Source: Sphaerospermopsis sp. SIO1G1
Lineage (GTDB): Bacteria; Cyanobacteriota; Cyanobacteriia; Cyanobacteriales; Nostocaceae
Length of the DNA stretch: 64,000 bases
Direction: 5' to 3'
NCBI GenBank assembly: GCA_010672785.1
Contig: JAAHFX010000005.1
Coordinates: 283,634-347,633, forward strand
In this document: positions 1 to 10,700 of the stretch, in pieces
Numbering within the stretch: position 1 is the stretch's first letter
How the letters are laid out: each line of letters begins with the position of its first letter
Notes under the pieces: model-generated
What the model saw: the letters and a program-made list of their open reading frames with translations, nothing else
Database searches by the model: none
Told to the model about the DNA's origin: nothing
Translations under genes and position numbers: made by a program

Positions 1-1
1 G

Positions 2-70
2 TTACAAAATATTTTGCGAACTGTGGTTTTAGCTAATAATTTTGAGGAGTTACGGCAATCTTTTTTATGA
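2..70 (+). CDS. C-terminal end of an unidentified protein (partial)
   Basis: An open frame enters from the left edge and stops at TGA 68-70, giving about 22 codons that end in ELRQSFL. It is too short to assign. The hairpin terminator at 171-195 would suit the end of a plus-strand gene here. Because a CRISPR array follows directly, a cas gene is possible, but nothing in the visible residues shows this. Confidence 0.3.
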   Translation, partial: LQNILRTVVLANNFEELRQSFL

Positions 71-152
71 TTTTTTCTCACGCAGAGGCGCAGAGGCGCA
101 GAGAGTAAGAGTTTAATTTTGGCAATTCTTCAATTTCATATTTCGATTTAGT
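67..152. repeat. dispersed repeat with CGCAGAGGCGCAGA core
   Basis: This stretch (CTCACGCAGAGGCGCAGA, then GAGAGTAAGAGTTTAATTTT and an AATTTCATAT tail) reappears with changes at about 28614-28690. There it lies inside an element with terminal inverted repeats, so this is probably a decayed copy of the same element. Confidence 0.5.
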
Positions 153-170
153 AATACCAAAAAAATAATA

Positions 171-195
171 AGCCCTCATAAATATGGGGGCTTTT
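171..195. terminator. bidirectional hairpin terminator left of the CRISPR array
   Basis: AGCCCTCAT and ATGGGGGCT pair with a single wobble around a four-base loop. On the plus strand the hairpin is followed by TTTTTC, so it could end the gene entering from the left edge. On the minus strand it is followed by TTATTATTTTTTT, so it could end a leftward CRISPR transcript two bases past the last repeat. Confidence 0.6.
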
Positions 196-197
196 TC

Positions 198-701
198 GTT
201 TCCAATTATTCCGATTTAACCCAATCGGTGGGGGATGCAAGAGACTACGAAAGGTCTCATTCTTTACAAGAGGTTGAATCATTTATTGTTTCCAATTATT
301 CCGATTTAACCCAATCGGTAGGGATAGCAGGAAACTTCTACAATTGGGGACTAGGGTTTCCAATTATTCCGAATTAACCCAATCGGTGGGGATGGCGCGT
401 GACATTATAGAAGGGCTGCTTAATGGAGCGTTTCCAATTATTCCGATTTAACCCAATCGGTGGGGTGCGCGTTCGTTCACTCAAAAGCCGAAATAGTGGC
501 ACAAGTTTCCAATTATTCCGATTTAACCCAATCGGTGGGGATTCCCACAAATGAAAGCGGATTCAAAAGCAGCCATTGTGTTTCCAATTATTCCGATTTA
601 ACCCAATCGGTGGGGGATCCGCTAGTTACTACACGAAATACAGTGGAAAACACTGCAAGTACTCTGTTTCCAATTATTCCGATTTAACCCAATCGGTGGG
701 G
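198..701 (-). CRISPR. CRISPR array, seven 36-bp repeats and six spacers
   Basis: Repeat units lie at 198-233, 288-323, 356-391, 430-465, 505-540, 580-615 and 666-701. Spacers are 54, 32, 38, 39, 39 and 50 nt, an unusually wide spread. Each repeat holds a perfect inverted repeat, CCGATT/AATCGG, around TAACCC. Read on the minus strand it ends in GGAAAC, like the 3' handle of many cyanobacterial repeats. Units 2 and 3 each carry one substitution and units 4-7 are identical, so the old end is on the left. A consensus-like promoter on the right and a terminator on the left agree with minus-strand transcription. No cas gene lies to the right within the window; cas genes may lie left of it. Confidence 0.95.
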
Positions 702-744
702 AGGTCGTCTAGCAGCCCTTACCCAGTAAGAGTTTCAGACCACA

Positions 745-879
745 ATTCGACACACCTCTGAAAAAGATTATAAAACCATCTAAAAAATTCGTCAAACACA
801 TAGCTCAAACCCTTAGACAGTAAGCATTCGACACACCTCAACGAAAGAATAGGGGTTTGGGGGATTTGCCGAGGTGTGT
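745..879 (-). repeat. duplicated CRISPR leader motif
   Basis: The 14-mer ATTCGACACACCTC occurs at 745-758 and 826-839. Each copy is preceded by a related CCCTTA-n-CAGTAAG segment, so about 35 bp of leader seems to be duplicated. A third, inverted GAGGTGTGT at 871-879 can pair with ACACACCTC at 831-839. The inner copy lies just downstream of the predicted transcription start, the outer copy upstream of the promoter. Possible roles are adaptation-protein binding or a relic of array-end duplication; this is inference. Confidence 0.6.
767..795 (-). promoter_or_regulatory. CRISPR leader promoter (minus strand)
   Basis: On the minus strand, TTGACG (795-790) is followed after exactly 17 bases by a perfect TATAAT (772-767). 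The predicted start near 760 leaves a leader of about 58 nt before the first repeat at 701. The match to a housekeeping sigma promoter is strong. Confidence 0.75.
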
Positions 880-928
880 AGATTGTCATGATACAAAATC
901 TTGTTTAAATGGCTTAAAAAATAGACCA

Positions 929-1459
929 TTAATTAAAAACAAGTTCTTGAAACTGCTTTTGCATCTCAGGATCTAAATTTTTGGACTCTTTGGTAAAATT
1001 TATAGTCCTAGTAGTTTTAGCAATCTCTAGAAGGGATTGGTCAATATTATAATGTTTGTATTTGGTTAACCAAGTCAGAATTTCAGAAAGATGCCAAACT
1101 GACTGTGATCCTACATAAACAGCTACAGGAAAAGTTGAATTACTTTTAGATAATAATTTTTGAATATTTTGTCTAGAACATCCTATAAGTTCTGCAACAT
1201 CAGTTATCCCAACAAGATCAGGTAAAGCTTCTGTAAGCTCTGCTTGTGGAATAGCTTTTCTGACATCTTTTATGGCACTGGACATAGCCTCATACGCTGA
1301 TGACGCTTGACGAATAAAATTAAGCCCTATAAAACCTCTTATACCAACACCTATAATTGCATCATCACATCCTGATTCGTAAAGAGAATTAATGTACATA
1401 TCAGGGTTTGCATCAGGATTAGGAAGCTTAAATTTGAGAGTGAATTCATATTCTTGCAT
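929..1459 (-). CDS. helix-turn-helix DNA-binding protein
   Basis: This 176-residue protein has an N-terminal alpha/beta region (residues 1-70, with a CDDAIIGVG stretch). A helix-turn-helix segment follows around residues 82-105 (LVGITDVAELIGCSRQNIQK), then a W-H-L-S-E-I-L segment typical of excisionase or MerR-like heads. From family knowledge I recall similar two-part proteins widely in bacteria, annotated only as DNA-binding; the partner is unknown. It lies behind the CRISPR leader and reads in the same direction as the array, but about 130 bp separate it from the CRISPR promoter, so a link is unproven. It is probably a small transcription regulator. Confidence 0.75.
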   Translation of the reverse strand: MQEYEFTLKFKLPNPDANPDMYINSLYESGCDDAIIGVGIRGFIGLNFIRQASSAYEAMSSAIKDVRKAIPQAELTEALPDLVGITDVAELIGCSRQNIQKLLSKSNSTFPVAVYVGSQSVWHLSEILTWLTKYKHYNIDQSLLEIAKTTRTINFTKESKNLDPEMQKQFQELVFN

Positions 1460-1740
1460 TTGGCTTTATCCTTCATTAGAAGTAGTTTGTTTGTTTCCTT
1501 TTGAATAAATAAATACATTTGTCAACTGACAACTCGCCTAACACTAAATCCGGTTGCCATATAAATTAAAAAATTTTTATTGGTGCAAGATGTCAGATTA
1601 GGAGATGGTGTGAAACATTTTTACCGATGCCCAATGCCCCATGCCCCATGCCCAATATATATCTTATGTGACTGCAAGAGTTAACTGAGTCAGATTAAAA
1701 TTATTCCGGCCAAAGATCCTTGTTTGCATCTCTACACTAA

Positions 1741-2769
<1,029 letters not shown>

Positions 2770-2770
2770 T

Positions 2771-2922
2771 TGGTGGTTGGTGATTGGTGATTAGTGATTG
2801 GGTAAATTTCTTAATTACGAATTACGAATTACGAATTACGAATTACGAATTACGAATTACGAATTACGAATTACGAATTACGAATTACGAATTACGAATT
2901 ACGAATTACGAATTACGAATTA
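2771..2922. repeat. heptamer tandem repeat (TTACGAA)n
   Basis: A stretch of TGATTGG-type units (2771-2800) is followed by about 15 head-to-tail copies of ATTACGA. It starts directly after the gap1 stop codon and fills the space before pyk. Such short tandem repeats are typical of Nostocales and are non-coding, although a frame stays open through them. Confidence 0.9.
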
Positions 2923-2962
2923 TGAGGGTGCGCTACCAAATCGTTAACCCTAATTATTATTT

Positions 2963-4393
2963 ATGCGTCGCACCAAAATTATCTGTACAGTTGGCCCGGC
3001 TACTTCTTCTCCTGAGAAGCTAGAGGCATTGGTAAAAGCTGGTATGAATGTGGCTAGGTTGAATTTCTCTCATGGGGCGTATGATTTTCATGCCCAAACT
3101 TTTCAGTATTTACGAGATATTGGTGAGGAATTACATAAACCTGTGGCAATTATGCAGGATTTGTGTGGTCCAAAAATTCGTTTGGGTAAATTACCACCCA
3201 ATGGTTTGATGTTGGAAACCGGTAGTGAGGTGACTTTTGTTTTGGAAGATGAGGGTGACAATGTTCATCAGTTACCTTTACCTCTACCTACTTTATTCGC
3301 CATGATCCGTCCTGGTGAACCGATTTTGATTAATGATGGACGGGTGAAATTAACTGTCTGTGGTCGTGATACTGATAAAATTCGCGCTCATGTTGATGTT
3401 GGGGGAGTGGTTTCTTCCCATAAAGGTGTGAATTTACCTGCTACTCCTTTACCTGTGAGTTCCATTACAGAGAAGGATTTGATGGATTTGCGGTTTGGGA
3501 TTCAGTTGGGTGTGGATTGGGTGGCGGTTTCCTTTGTGCGATCGCCCCAAGATTTAGAACCTGCAAAGCGGATGATTGAAGCAGCAGGGGCAAAAATCCG
3601 TCTGATTGCCAAAATTGAACGTCCGGAAGCTGTAGAGAGCCTCAATGACATTCTGGCTGTAGCTGATGCAATTATGATTGCACGGGGTGATTTGGGTGTG
3701 GAGGTGCCAATTCATGATGTACCTCTGATTCAAAAGGATATTACCCACCGTTGTAATTTGATTGGTAAACCTGTCATTACTGCTACTCAGATGTTGGAGT
3801 CTATGATTAGTTCTCCAGATCCTACCCGTGCGGAAGCTACTGATGTGGCTAATTCGATTTTGGATGGTACGGATGCGGTGATGTTGTCTGGCGAAACTGC
3901 GGTGGGAGAATATCCCATTGAGGCGGTGCGGACTATGCACAATATCGCTATACAAACAGAAAAGGCAATCAAAGCAGGTGCTAGACATACCTGGAATCTT
4001 GAGGGAGGACGTTTGAGTGTGACTGAATCTGTCGCCCAAGCGGTATGTAGAATGGCTTATGAAACTGGTTCTAAGGCGATTCTTTGTAATACTACTTCTG
4101 GAAATACAGCCAGGTTAATTTCTAAATATCGCCCCCTCAGACCAATTATTACCCTGACCTCTGAACCTACTGCTTATCGCCAATTGGCTTTATCTTGGGG
4201 TGTAGAACCTTTGTTAATTCAACCTGTTCATAGTGCTGATGAGATGTTTACCACTGTGTTAGATACGGTAGTTGACCGGGGTTATGTGAAAAAAAATGAC
4301 AAGGTAGTGATTACTTCTGGTTTACCAGTTGGTCAATCAGGAACAACTAGTTTAGTGAAAGTGCATTCTATTGGACAGCCAATTACAGCATAG
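2963..4393 (+). CDS. pyk: pyruvate kinase
   Basis: Pyruvate kinase makes pyruvate and ATP from phosphoenolpyruvate and ADP, the last step of glycolysis. The 476-residue protein begins MRRTKIICTVGPATSS, the usual start of the family. It contains the signature IAKIERPEAV around residue 216 and the metal/substrate segments IARGDLGVE and TATQML. The C-terminal allosteric domain is complete. The start ATG is the first residue of the conserved opening. It lies 193 bases behind gap1, separated only by the heptamer repeats, and could be co-transcribed. Confidence 0.95.
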   Translation: MRRTKIICTVGPATSSPEKLEALVKAGMNVARLNFSHGAYDFHAQTFQYLRDIGEELHKPVAIMQDLCGPKIRLGKLPPNGLMLETGSEVTFVLEDEGDNVHQLPLPLPTLFAMIRPGEPILINDGRVKLTVCGRDTDKIRAHVDVGGVVSSHKGVNLPATPLPVSSITEKDLMDLRFGIQLGVDWVAVSFVRSPQDLEPAKRMIEAAGAKIRLIAKIERPEAVESLNDILAVADAIMIARGDLGVEVPIHDVPLIQKDITHRCNLIGKPVITATQMLESMISSPDPTRAEATDVANSILDGTDAVMLSGETAVGEYPIEAVRTMHNIAIQTEKAIKAGARHTWNLEGGRLSVTESVAQAVCRMAYETGSKAILCNTTSGNTARLISKYRPLRPIITLTSEPTAYRQLALSWGVEPLLIQPVHSADEMFTTVLDTVVDRGYVKKNDKVVITSGLPVGQSGTTSLVKVHSIGQPITA

Positions 4394-4832
4394 AAAATCT
4401 AAAATGTGAGTGATCCGTCATTAGTGATCAGCCAATATTGGGGATGCAAAGGTTTTAATTTTCGGAATGTGATCTGCATCTGTTGGTTTTAACTCTTTGT
4501 ATTTCCATATTTTAGGTACATAGCTCATAGCTAATAACTGATCACCATCACCAAGGTTAGGCAATCATTAAGAAAAATTGCCTCTCTCCGAATTATGTGC
4601 AAGATCAAAGAGTTTAAATAATTGGGGATTGTTAACATACTCCCCGTCCTAAAAGTGCGGAGACTCTGGGTTCAAGCAACAGTTGCAGGCATAGCCAGTC
4701 TTACACTATCTCGCTCAACAGACAATGCCCTGCCTGTTTGCACTATCTTATCAGAAAGCCTTCCTAGAAAGACGGGGCTTTAAACCCAGATTTTCGGTAA
4801 ATCCTAAAGGAAAAAAATTCACGGAGTATTTT
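4394..4832. other. intergenic region between pyk and tal
   Basis: No gene is supported here. A frame opening at 4725 runs into tal but begins with unrelated codons, so it is rejected as the tal start. The stretch holds a possible transposon remnant (4642-4794) and otherwise AT-rich sequence. Confidence 0.6.
4642..4794. mobile_element. possible IS200/IS605-type remnant or MITE
   Basis: CCCCGTC at 4642-4648 faces GACGGGG at 4771-4777. TCTGGGTTCAAGC at 4665-4677 is nearly complementary to GCTTTAAACCCAGA at 4777-4790. Hairpin-forming ends with this kind of CGGGGCTTTAAACCCAGA sequence are, from memory, common at IS605-family elements in cyanobacteria. No transposase coding remains, so this is at most a short non-autonomous copy. 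Confidence 0.4.
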
Positions 4833-5837
4833 ATGTCTAAGAATTTATTAGAACAGTTGCGGGAAGTAACCGTTGTAGTGGCAGATACTGGAGACATCCA
4901 AGCAATTAAACAGTTTACTCCCCAGGATGCTACTACTAATCCTTCTTTGATTACTGCGGCGGCTAAAATGCCCGAATATCAAGATATTGTTGATCAAACT
5001 TTAATTAAAGCTAAGAAGGATGCTGGTAAGAGTGCTTCCCAAGCTGATGTGGTGACATTGGCGTTTAAGCGTTTGGCGGTTTCCTTTGGTTTGAAAATTT
5101 TAGAAATTATCCCTGGTCGGGTTTCTACTGAAGTTGATGCTCGGTTATCCTATGATACTGATGCAACTGTAGCAGTTGCTAGGGATTTGATTGAGCAGTA
5201 CAAAGCTGCGGGTATTTCTAAAGAAAGGATTTTAATTAAAATCGCTGCTACCTGGGAAGGTATTAAAGCTGCGGAAATTTTGGAAAAAGAAGGTATTCAC
5301 TGTAACTTAACATTATTGTTTGGTGTTCATCAAGCGATCGCTTGTGCTGAAGCTGGTGTTACTCTCATTTCTCCTTTTGTCGGTCGAATTTTAGACTGGT
5401 ACAAGAAAGATACAGGCCGTGATAGCTATCCTGCTGCTGAAGATCCTGGTGTATTATCTGTCACCAAGATTTATAACTACTACAAGAAGTTTGGTTATAA
5501 AACTGAGGTGATGGGTGCTAGTTTCCGTAACATTGGTGAAATTACAGAATTAGCCGGTTCTGACTTATTGACTATTTCTCCTGCTTTATTATCTGAGTTG
5601 CAAAAAACAGCAGCAGACTTACCACGCAAACTTGATCCTGCAAAAGCTGCGGGTATGTCAATTGAGAAAATCTCTGTTGATAAAGCAACTTTTGATAAGA
5701 TGCACGCTGATGATCGCATGGCAACTGATAAACTATCTGAAGGTATTGAAGGTTTTTCTAAAGCGTTGGTTGCTTTGGAACAACTTTTAGCTGAAAGATT
5801 GGAAAGATTGGAAAAAGAAATGGTTGCTGCTGGTTAA
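4833..5837 (+). CDS. tal: transaldolase
   Basis: Transaldolase moves a dihydroxyacetone unit between sugar phosphates in the non-oxidative pentose phosphate pathway. The protein has 334 residues from ATG 4833, preceded by GGAG at 4823-4826. Signature segments are DATTNPSLI (residues 32-40) and ILIKIAAT, with Schiff-base lysine Lys136. A strong hairpin terminator follows at 5863. The longer frame from 4725 adds 36 residues unlike the family and is not used. With gap1 and pyk it forms a carbon-catabolism cluster. Confidence 0.95.
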   Translation: MSKNLLEQLREVTVVVADTGDIQAIKQFTPQDATTNPSLITAAAKMPEYQDIVDQTLIKAKKDAGKSASQADVVTLAFKRLAVSFGLKILEIIPGRVSTEVDARLSYDTDATVAVARDLIEQYKAAGISKERILIKIAATWEGIKAAEILEKEGIHCNLTLLFGVHQAIACAEAGVTLISPFVGRILDWYKKDTGRDSYPAAEDPGVLSVTKIYNYYKKFGYKTEVMGASFRNIGEITELAGSDLLTISPALLSELQKTAADLPRKLDPAKAAGMSIEKISVDKATFDKMHADDRMATDKLSEGIEGFSKALVALEQLLAERLERLEKEMVAAG

Positions 5838-5862
5838 TATTTAATTGTTAGGTAATTTAGTT

Positions 5863-5935
5863 AGATCCCCGACTTCTATGATTATTGATCGGTAACTTGG
5901 AAGATTTTTAAAAGAAGTCGGGGATCTGATTTTTT
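5863..5935 (+). terminator. intrinsic terminator behind tal
   Basis: A perfect 15-bp inverted repeat (AGATCCCCGACTTCT at 5863-5877, complement at 5913-5927) is followed by GATTTTTTT. A similar AAGAAGTCAGGGATCT half stands at about 24652-24667, so the stem also behaves as a dispersed repeat. Confidence 0.75.
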
Positions 5936-6052
5936 TAATTTAATTGTCTGAATCAGGATTTTCAGGATTAATCATACTTTAAAATATTGTAAATGTTTGT
6001 TGGATTTCGCTTTGATTAACATTAATATTAACTTTTTAAGTGTTAATTTGAT

Positions 6053-6337
6053 TTAATAAACATCATCATGACTACCAATATCAATTAATAAAATTACCAT
6101 TTCTAGTAATTCTTCATCGTCGGTAAAATTAAAAATAATTCTACAATTATAAGCTACAGAACAAGACCACAAACCTGCTAAATCACCTGCTAATTTATGA
6201 GACTTCAACGATGGTGTAAAAGGATCATCTGCTAATAACTTGAGTACATCAATTATCTTGTCTTTTAACTGTGGATTTTTCTTGATAACTTTTTTAAAGG
6301 ATCTCTTAAATCCACTACTCCAGACAATTTCCATCAT
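6053..6337 (-). CDS. RelE/ParE-family toxin (mRNA interferase-like)
   Basis: This 94-residue basic protein begins with MEIVWSSGFKRSFKKVIKKNP. It has the family layout KLLADDPFTPSLKSHKL, then LWSCSVAYNCRIIFNF and a C-terminal strand. Proteins of this fold usually cut mRNA on the ribosome and are held in check by the neighbouring antitoxin. Its start codon overlaps the end of the upstream antitoxin gene by 23 bases, a typical antitoxin-first operon. No frameshift is seen, so the pair could be functional. Confidence 0.85.
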   Translation of the reverse strand: MMEIVWSSGFKRSFKKVIKKNPQLKDKIIDVLKLLADDPFTPSLKSHKLAGDLAGLWSCSVAYNCRIIFNFTDDEELLEMVILLIDIGSHDDVY

Positions 6338-6542
6338 CTTCTCCTAACAAATCAGCAATTAAATCATCAACACTTCCACGTTTAGCAGTGCCATTTTTAA
6401 ATGCTTCTTTTACTTCTTGTGCATTAGCTAAAATTTCCATTTTGCGATTCTCTATTTGTTGTTGACGGAGAAATTCAAATAAATAGTCTTTTTCTTCTAT
6501 GGGTAATTTTTCAATACAGTGAATAATTTCTTGTAAGTTCAT
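6315..6542 (-). CDS. antitoxin of the RelE-type pair
   Basis: This is a 75-residue acidic protein with an N-terminal helical part (LQEIIHCIEKLPIEEKDYLF) and a C-terminal tail rich in acidic residues. I could not identify a DNA-binding fold in it. The call rests on size, charge and the 23-base overlap with the RelE-like toxin. A CCTCC-type ribosome site complement (GGAGG on the minus strand) lies about ten bases upstream of the start. Confidence 0.75.
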   Translation of the reverse strand: MNLQEIIHCIEKLPIEEKDYLFEFLRQQQIENRKMEILANAQEVKEAFKNGTAKRGSVDDLIADLLGEDDGNCLE

Positions 6543-6856
6543 TATTTCAAATACCTCCTGATTATCAATAATACAGCAAATTGTAGATTAATTAGGCACA
6601 GAACCTAAATTACAATTTAGATATAAAGACGATTTTACTTCTGACTCCTGACTCCTGAATTCTGCTGTATATTAATTTATCAACTTTATCATTATCATAT
6701 TTTGATTGAGATAATTACAGGCAGATGTAGCTTGCTCGCCGACTTGATAAAGGGGGTCTTTTTTTTGGAAGTATTTGCTTGGTTACAAAGGAGAAAGTAA
6801 AAATAATTTTATCAGTTTCCTCTAAATAGAATTTTTCATATATTTTGTATACAAGA
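6543..6856. other. intergenic region with no supported gene
   Basis: This AT-rich stretch between the antitoxin and xisI includes a TGACTCCTGACTCCTGAATTC short repeat near 6635-6660. A 66-codon minus-strand frame at 6715-6915 overlaps xisI and lacks any recognisable feature. Confidence 0.5.
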
Positions 6857-7192
6857 TTACGCCAAACCATAACCAGTATAAGGACGTTTATAGGGTGGTT
6901 GTAAACCCAGAACAATATCCTCTTTTGGTACTCCCATATTCTCCAATTCGTAAGCTAAATCTACATCAGTCATATTTTGCTGAATCCAGATTTTTCCATC
7001 TTTAATATCAAAATGAATGATACTATGATACACCCTTTTTAAACCATTCCATCCCACATACATTAACTGATAGTGATCATGAACAGTATCAAAAATCAAT
7101 TCATTATCTATTTCTTCATAGTTAGGTTTAAATTGACCATGTTTATTAAGAATAGCTTGAATACACTGGCGATAATTTTCTAAACTTGCCAT
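6857..7192 (-). CDS. xisI: XisI-like protein
   Basis: The 111-residue protein shows the XisI family pattern: YRQCIQAILNKHG near the start, a central DTVHDHYQLMYVGW, and VYHSIIHFDIKDGKIWIQQN-like strands. It ends in GVPKEDIVLGLQPPYKRPYTGY. In Anabaena, XisI together with XisH is needed for excision of the fdxN element in heterocysts; many cyanobacteria carry extra pairs of unknown role. The gene overlaps xisH by 13 bases. No XisF recombinase is present in the window. Confidence 0.9.
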   Translation of the reverse strand: MASLENYRQCIQAILNKHGQFKPNYEEIDNELIFDTVHDHYQLMYVGWNGLKRVYHSIIHFDIKDGKIWIQQNMTDVDLAYELENMGVPKEDIVLGLQPPYKRPYTGYGLA

Positions 7193-7596
7193 TGGACAAT
7201 TACCTCCATCATCGGATCATATAATATCATTTTAAGTTGATGGCGTTTTACGGCAATACGCGCAAGACGTGATTGAAAAAAAGTTTCGTATACATCTACA
7301 GGAATAGCCAAATATAATAAACGTTCCGGTTCTTTTTCTTCAAGTGCAATTTGATAATTAAGAAATTGACCTAATGCTGTATGAAAATCACTCACTGGTG
7401 AATTACTAGCAAAACTTTTGATTTCAACAGCAATTTTCTCATCTGCTTTTTCTGCTGCTATTAATCTTTCTGCACCTAAATCAATTTTCAGTTTTACCTC
7501 CTCAAACTGAATTTCTAAAGGATCATTAGTAATAATCCAATCTTCCTTTTCTAGTGCTTTTCTCACTGATTCATGAAATAAATCTCTAGCTGACAT
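7180..7596 (-). CDS. xisH: XisH-like protein
   Basis: This 138-residue protein begins MSARDLFHESVRKALEKEDW, the usual XisH opening. It contains DLGAERLIAAEKADEKIAVEIKSF; the D and E-x-K spacing is like that of PD-(D/E)XK nuclease folds. QFLNYQIALEEKEPERLLYLAIP follows. It is translationally coupled to xisI by a 13-base overlap. The pair is an accessory module and may act on a site elsewhere. Confidence 0.9.
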   Translation of the reverse strand: MSARDLFHESVRKALEKEDWIITNDPLEIQFEEVKLKIDLGAERLIAAEKADEKIAVEIKSFASNSPVSDFHTALGQFLNYQIALEEKEPERLLYLAIPVDVYETFFQSRLARIAVKRHQLKMILYDPMMEVIVQWQV

Positions 7597-7745
7597 TCTT
7601 AGAAAATAGAGTTTGAATTATATAAATAACTTATCACATTATTATTTTTATCTTCCTTCCTTTGCACCTTTGCGTCTTTGCGTGAAAATAAAAAACATAA
7701 ACCACTACTTTTGAATTTTGACTTTTGAATTTTGACTTATAAACA

Positions 7746-7771
7746 CCCCCTCCATCAAACAACGAAGGGGG
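7746..7771 (-). terminator. possible terminator behind metH
   Basis: On the minus strand CCCCCTTCG pairs with a TGGAGGGGG block, one mismatch inside the stem. Only a weak T-rich tail (TGTTTAT) follows, so termination is uncertain. Confidence 0.4.
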
Positions 7772-7790
7772 ATAAAGAAATTCAAACAAC

Positions 7791-10700
7791 CTAAGCAGTG
7801 AAATACTTAGCTACAGAGTGATAAGCCATAATTGCAGTTGTAGACTGTTCAGGATAAAGTTGTTCACTTTCATCCATGTACATATTCATCCTGTCAGTAC
7901 CCAATAACTGCAACTGTGTATGCTGATCCATAATATTTGGACAAGCAGGATAACCAAAACTATAGCGAGAACCTTGATAACGCTGCGCTAACATATCCCG
8001 GATATTATCAGGTTCAGAATCACCAAAACCTAACTCCCGACGGATTGTCGCATGAGTCCATTCTGCCAAAGCTTCAGCCACCTGTACAGCCATACCATGA
8101 AAATACAGATAATCGGTATATTCATTCCCAGCAAATAATTTTTGTGCAAACTCTGTGGCAATTTCCCCTACTGTCACCGCTTGCATGGGGAACACATCCA
8201 TCACTCCAGAATCTTTAGGTGCAAAGAAGTCTGCAATGCAATATCTTCTTCCAGAACGTTGACGGGGGAACTCAAAACTAGCAACTATTTCTGAGTGATT
8301 TTCTGGATCATAAATATGCAGAGTATTACCCTCAGACTGACAAGGGAAATATCCATAAATCACTTGGGGATGTAACAAGTTTTCGGCGATAACTCGTTTT
8401 TTCCAACCTTCTAAAATTGGGTAAACTTTCTCTTGTAAAAACGCCTGATATTCCTCTTTAGATTGGTCTTTTGGTTTCCGGAATTGCCATTGTCCAGCAA
8501 TTAAAGCTTGTAAGTCCAAATACCAGAATAATTCTTCTAAAGAAAAATCCTCTGGTTTTAAAAACCTAGTTCCCCAGAAAGGAGGTGTAGGACGTTCAAT
8601 ATCTACTGCAACTGCTTCAGAACGACGGGTATCAATCTCTTTTGGTTCGTCAGAGATTTTTTCTTTTTCAGTTCCTTCGTCTGTAGGTTTATGTCCATTC
8701 CCATTGCTAGATTCTTCCGAACCTATCTCATCTAAGAAACCTTGCAAATCATCCCAATTATCACCGGATTTTGCTGGCATTAATTTATCCATAAAATGCA
8801 AATCAGCAAAAGCATCTTTACCGTAAATAACTTGACCATTGTAGGTGTTTTGGCAATCCTGATTCACAAATTTAGGAGTTAAAGCTGCACCACCCAAAAT
8901 CACTGGAACGGTAATTCCTTTTTCGTTGAAAACCTCTAAGTTTTCTTTCATGAACGCGGTGGATTTTACTAACAAACCACTCATGGCGATACAATCAGGT
9001 TTGTGTTCTTCGTACGCTTGGATGATATTTTCAACTGGTTGTTTAATTCCCAGGTTAATTACTTTGTAACCATTATTGGAAAGGATGATATCTACGAGGT
9101 TTTTACCAATATCATGTACATCACCTTTAACGGTAGCAATCACGAATTTACCTTTACCACTATCATCCGCACCTTCAGATTGTTCCATGAAAGGTTCTAA
9201 GTAAGCAACCGCAGCTTTCATGGTTTCCGCTGACTGCAATACAAAAGGTAGCTGCATTTGTCCAGAACCGAATAATTCACCTACAACTTTCATTCCATCT
9301 AACAAGTAGGTGTTGATGATATCTAAAGGTGGATATTGTTCTAAAGCTGCGGTTAATTGTTTCTCTAAACCTAGTCTTTCCCCATCAATAATATGACGTT
9401 TTAATCTTTCTTCAATGGGTAGGTTTTCGTCAATTCCTTCGTTACGTTTTGCTTTTACCCCTGCAAATAATGTCGTTAATTCTCCCAAGGGATCATAAAC
9501 GCAAATACCATTCTCAAACTTACGTCTGTCATAAATCAAATCACGACAAACTTCTTGATGTTTTTCTTCAATTTTTGACAGTGGTAAAATCTTATTCGCA
9601 CTAACAATTGCCCCATCCATACCAGCTTGCATTGCTTCATGCAAGAACATAGAATTTAAAACCATCCGTGTTGCTGGGCTTAAACCGAAGGATATATTAG
9701 ATACACCCAACATAATATGACATCCCGGCAGATTTTCCCGAATGCGGCGGATTGATTCTATGGTTGCTTTTCCGTTTTCTCTATCTTCTTCAATCCCCGT
9801 AGAAACAGGTAAGGCTAGAGTATCAAAGAATATTTCTGTAGGTGCGATTCCGTATTCCACTGCTTGACGGTAAGCACGTTGGGCAATTTCAAACTTTTTA
9901 TCCGCCGTCCGTGCCATCCCATCTTCATCAATTGTACCAATTACGACACCAGCACCGTATTGTTTTGCTAATTCCAGAACTTTGAAAAATCTCGGTTCGC
10001 CATCTTCATAGTTAGTGGAGTTGAGTAAACACTTACCACCAGCCATTTTTAAACCCGCTTCCATTTTTTCCCATTCGGTGGAATCGAGCATTAACGGTAA
10101 AGTCACATTATTAACAATGCGGGAAACTAACTCGTGCATATCACGCACACCATCTCGTCCCACATAGTCAACGTTCACATCCAAAATGTGAGCGCCTTCT
10201 TTTACCTGACTCTTGGCCATGGAAACCAAACCATCCCAGTCTTCAGCATTGAGTAGGTTACGACATTTTTTAGAACCACTGGCGTTGAGACGTTCACCAA
10301 CAATTAAAAACGAATTGTCTTGTTCGTAATTTTGGGTAATATAAATTGAAGCGGCTGCTGGTTCTAAAGTTGGTTGTCTAACCTTTGGTTTTAACTCTTT
10401 AGCAATCTCTGCTAATTGTTGAATATGTCCTGGACGTGTCCCACAGCAACCCCCGATTACTTGGACACCTAAATCTTCCACAAAGTGGTGTAACGCCATG
10501 CGTAATTCTACAGGCGTAAGTTTATAATGTGCTTGACCACCAACGTTTTCTGGTAAACCAGCATTGGGGATACAAGAAACGATAAAGGGAGAATGTTCTG
10601 ATAAATACTTGATGTGTGGTTTCATCAAGTCTGGCCCGGTAGCACAATTTAAACCAAGGATATCAATGGAATAAGGTTCTAAAATTGTCAATGCAGCAGC

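Noticed and set aside
460..761. Two open frames encoding repeated VSNYSDLTQSVG
   Set aside because: They are translations of the CRISPR repeats and spacers, not genes.
2784..3023. Open frame with ITNYELR repeats
   Set aside because: It is the heptamer array read as protein; the real gene pyk begins at 2963 in another frame.
3554..4039. A 161-codon minus-strand frame inside pyk
   Set aside because: It is a shadow of the pyruvate kinase coding sequence, with improbable His/Ser/Arg-rich composition.
6715..6915. A 66-codon minus-strand frame overlapping xisI
   Set aside because: It overlaps the well-supported xisI end, has no ribosome site and no recognisable pattern.
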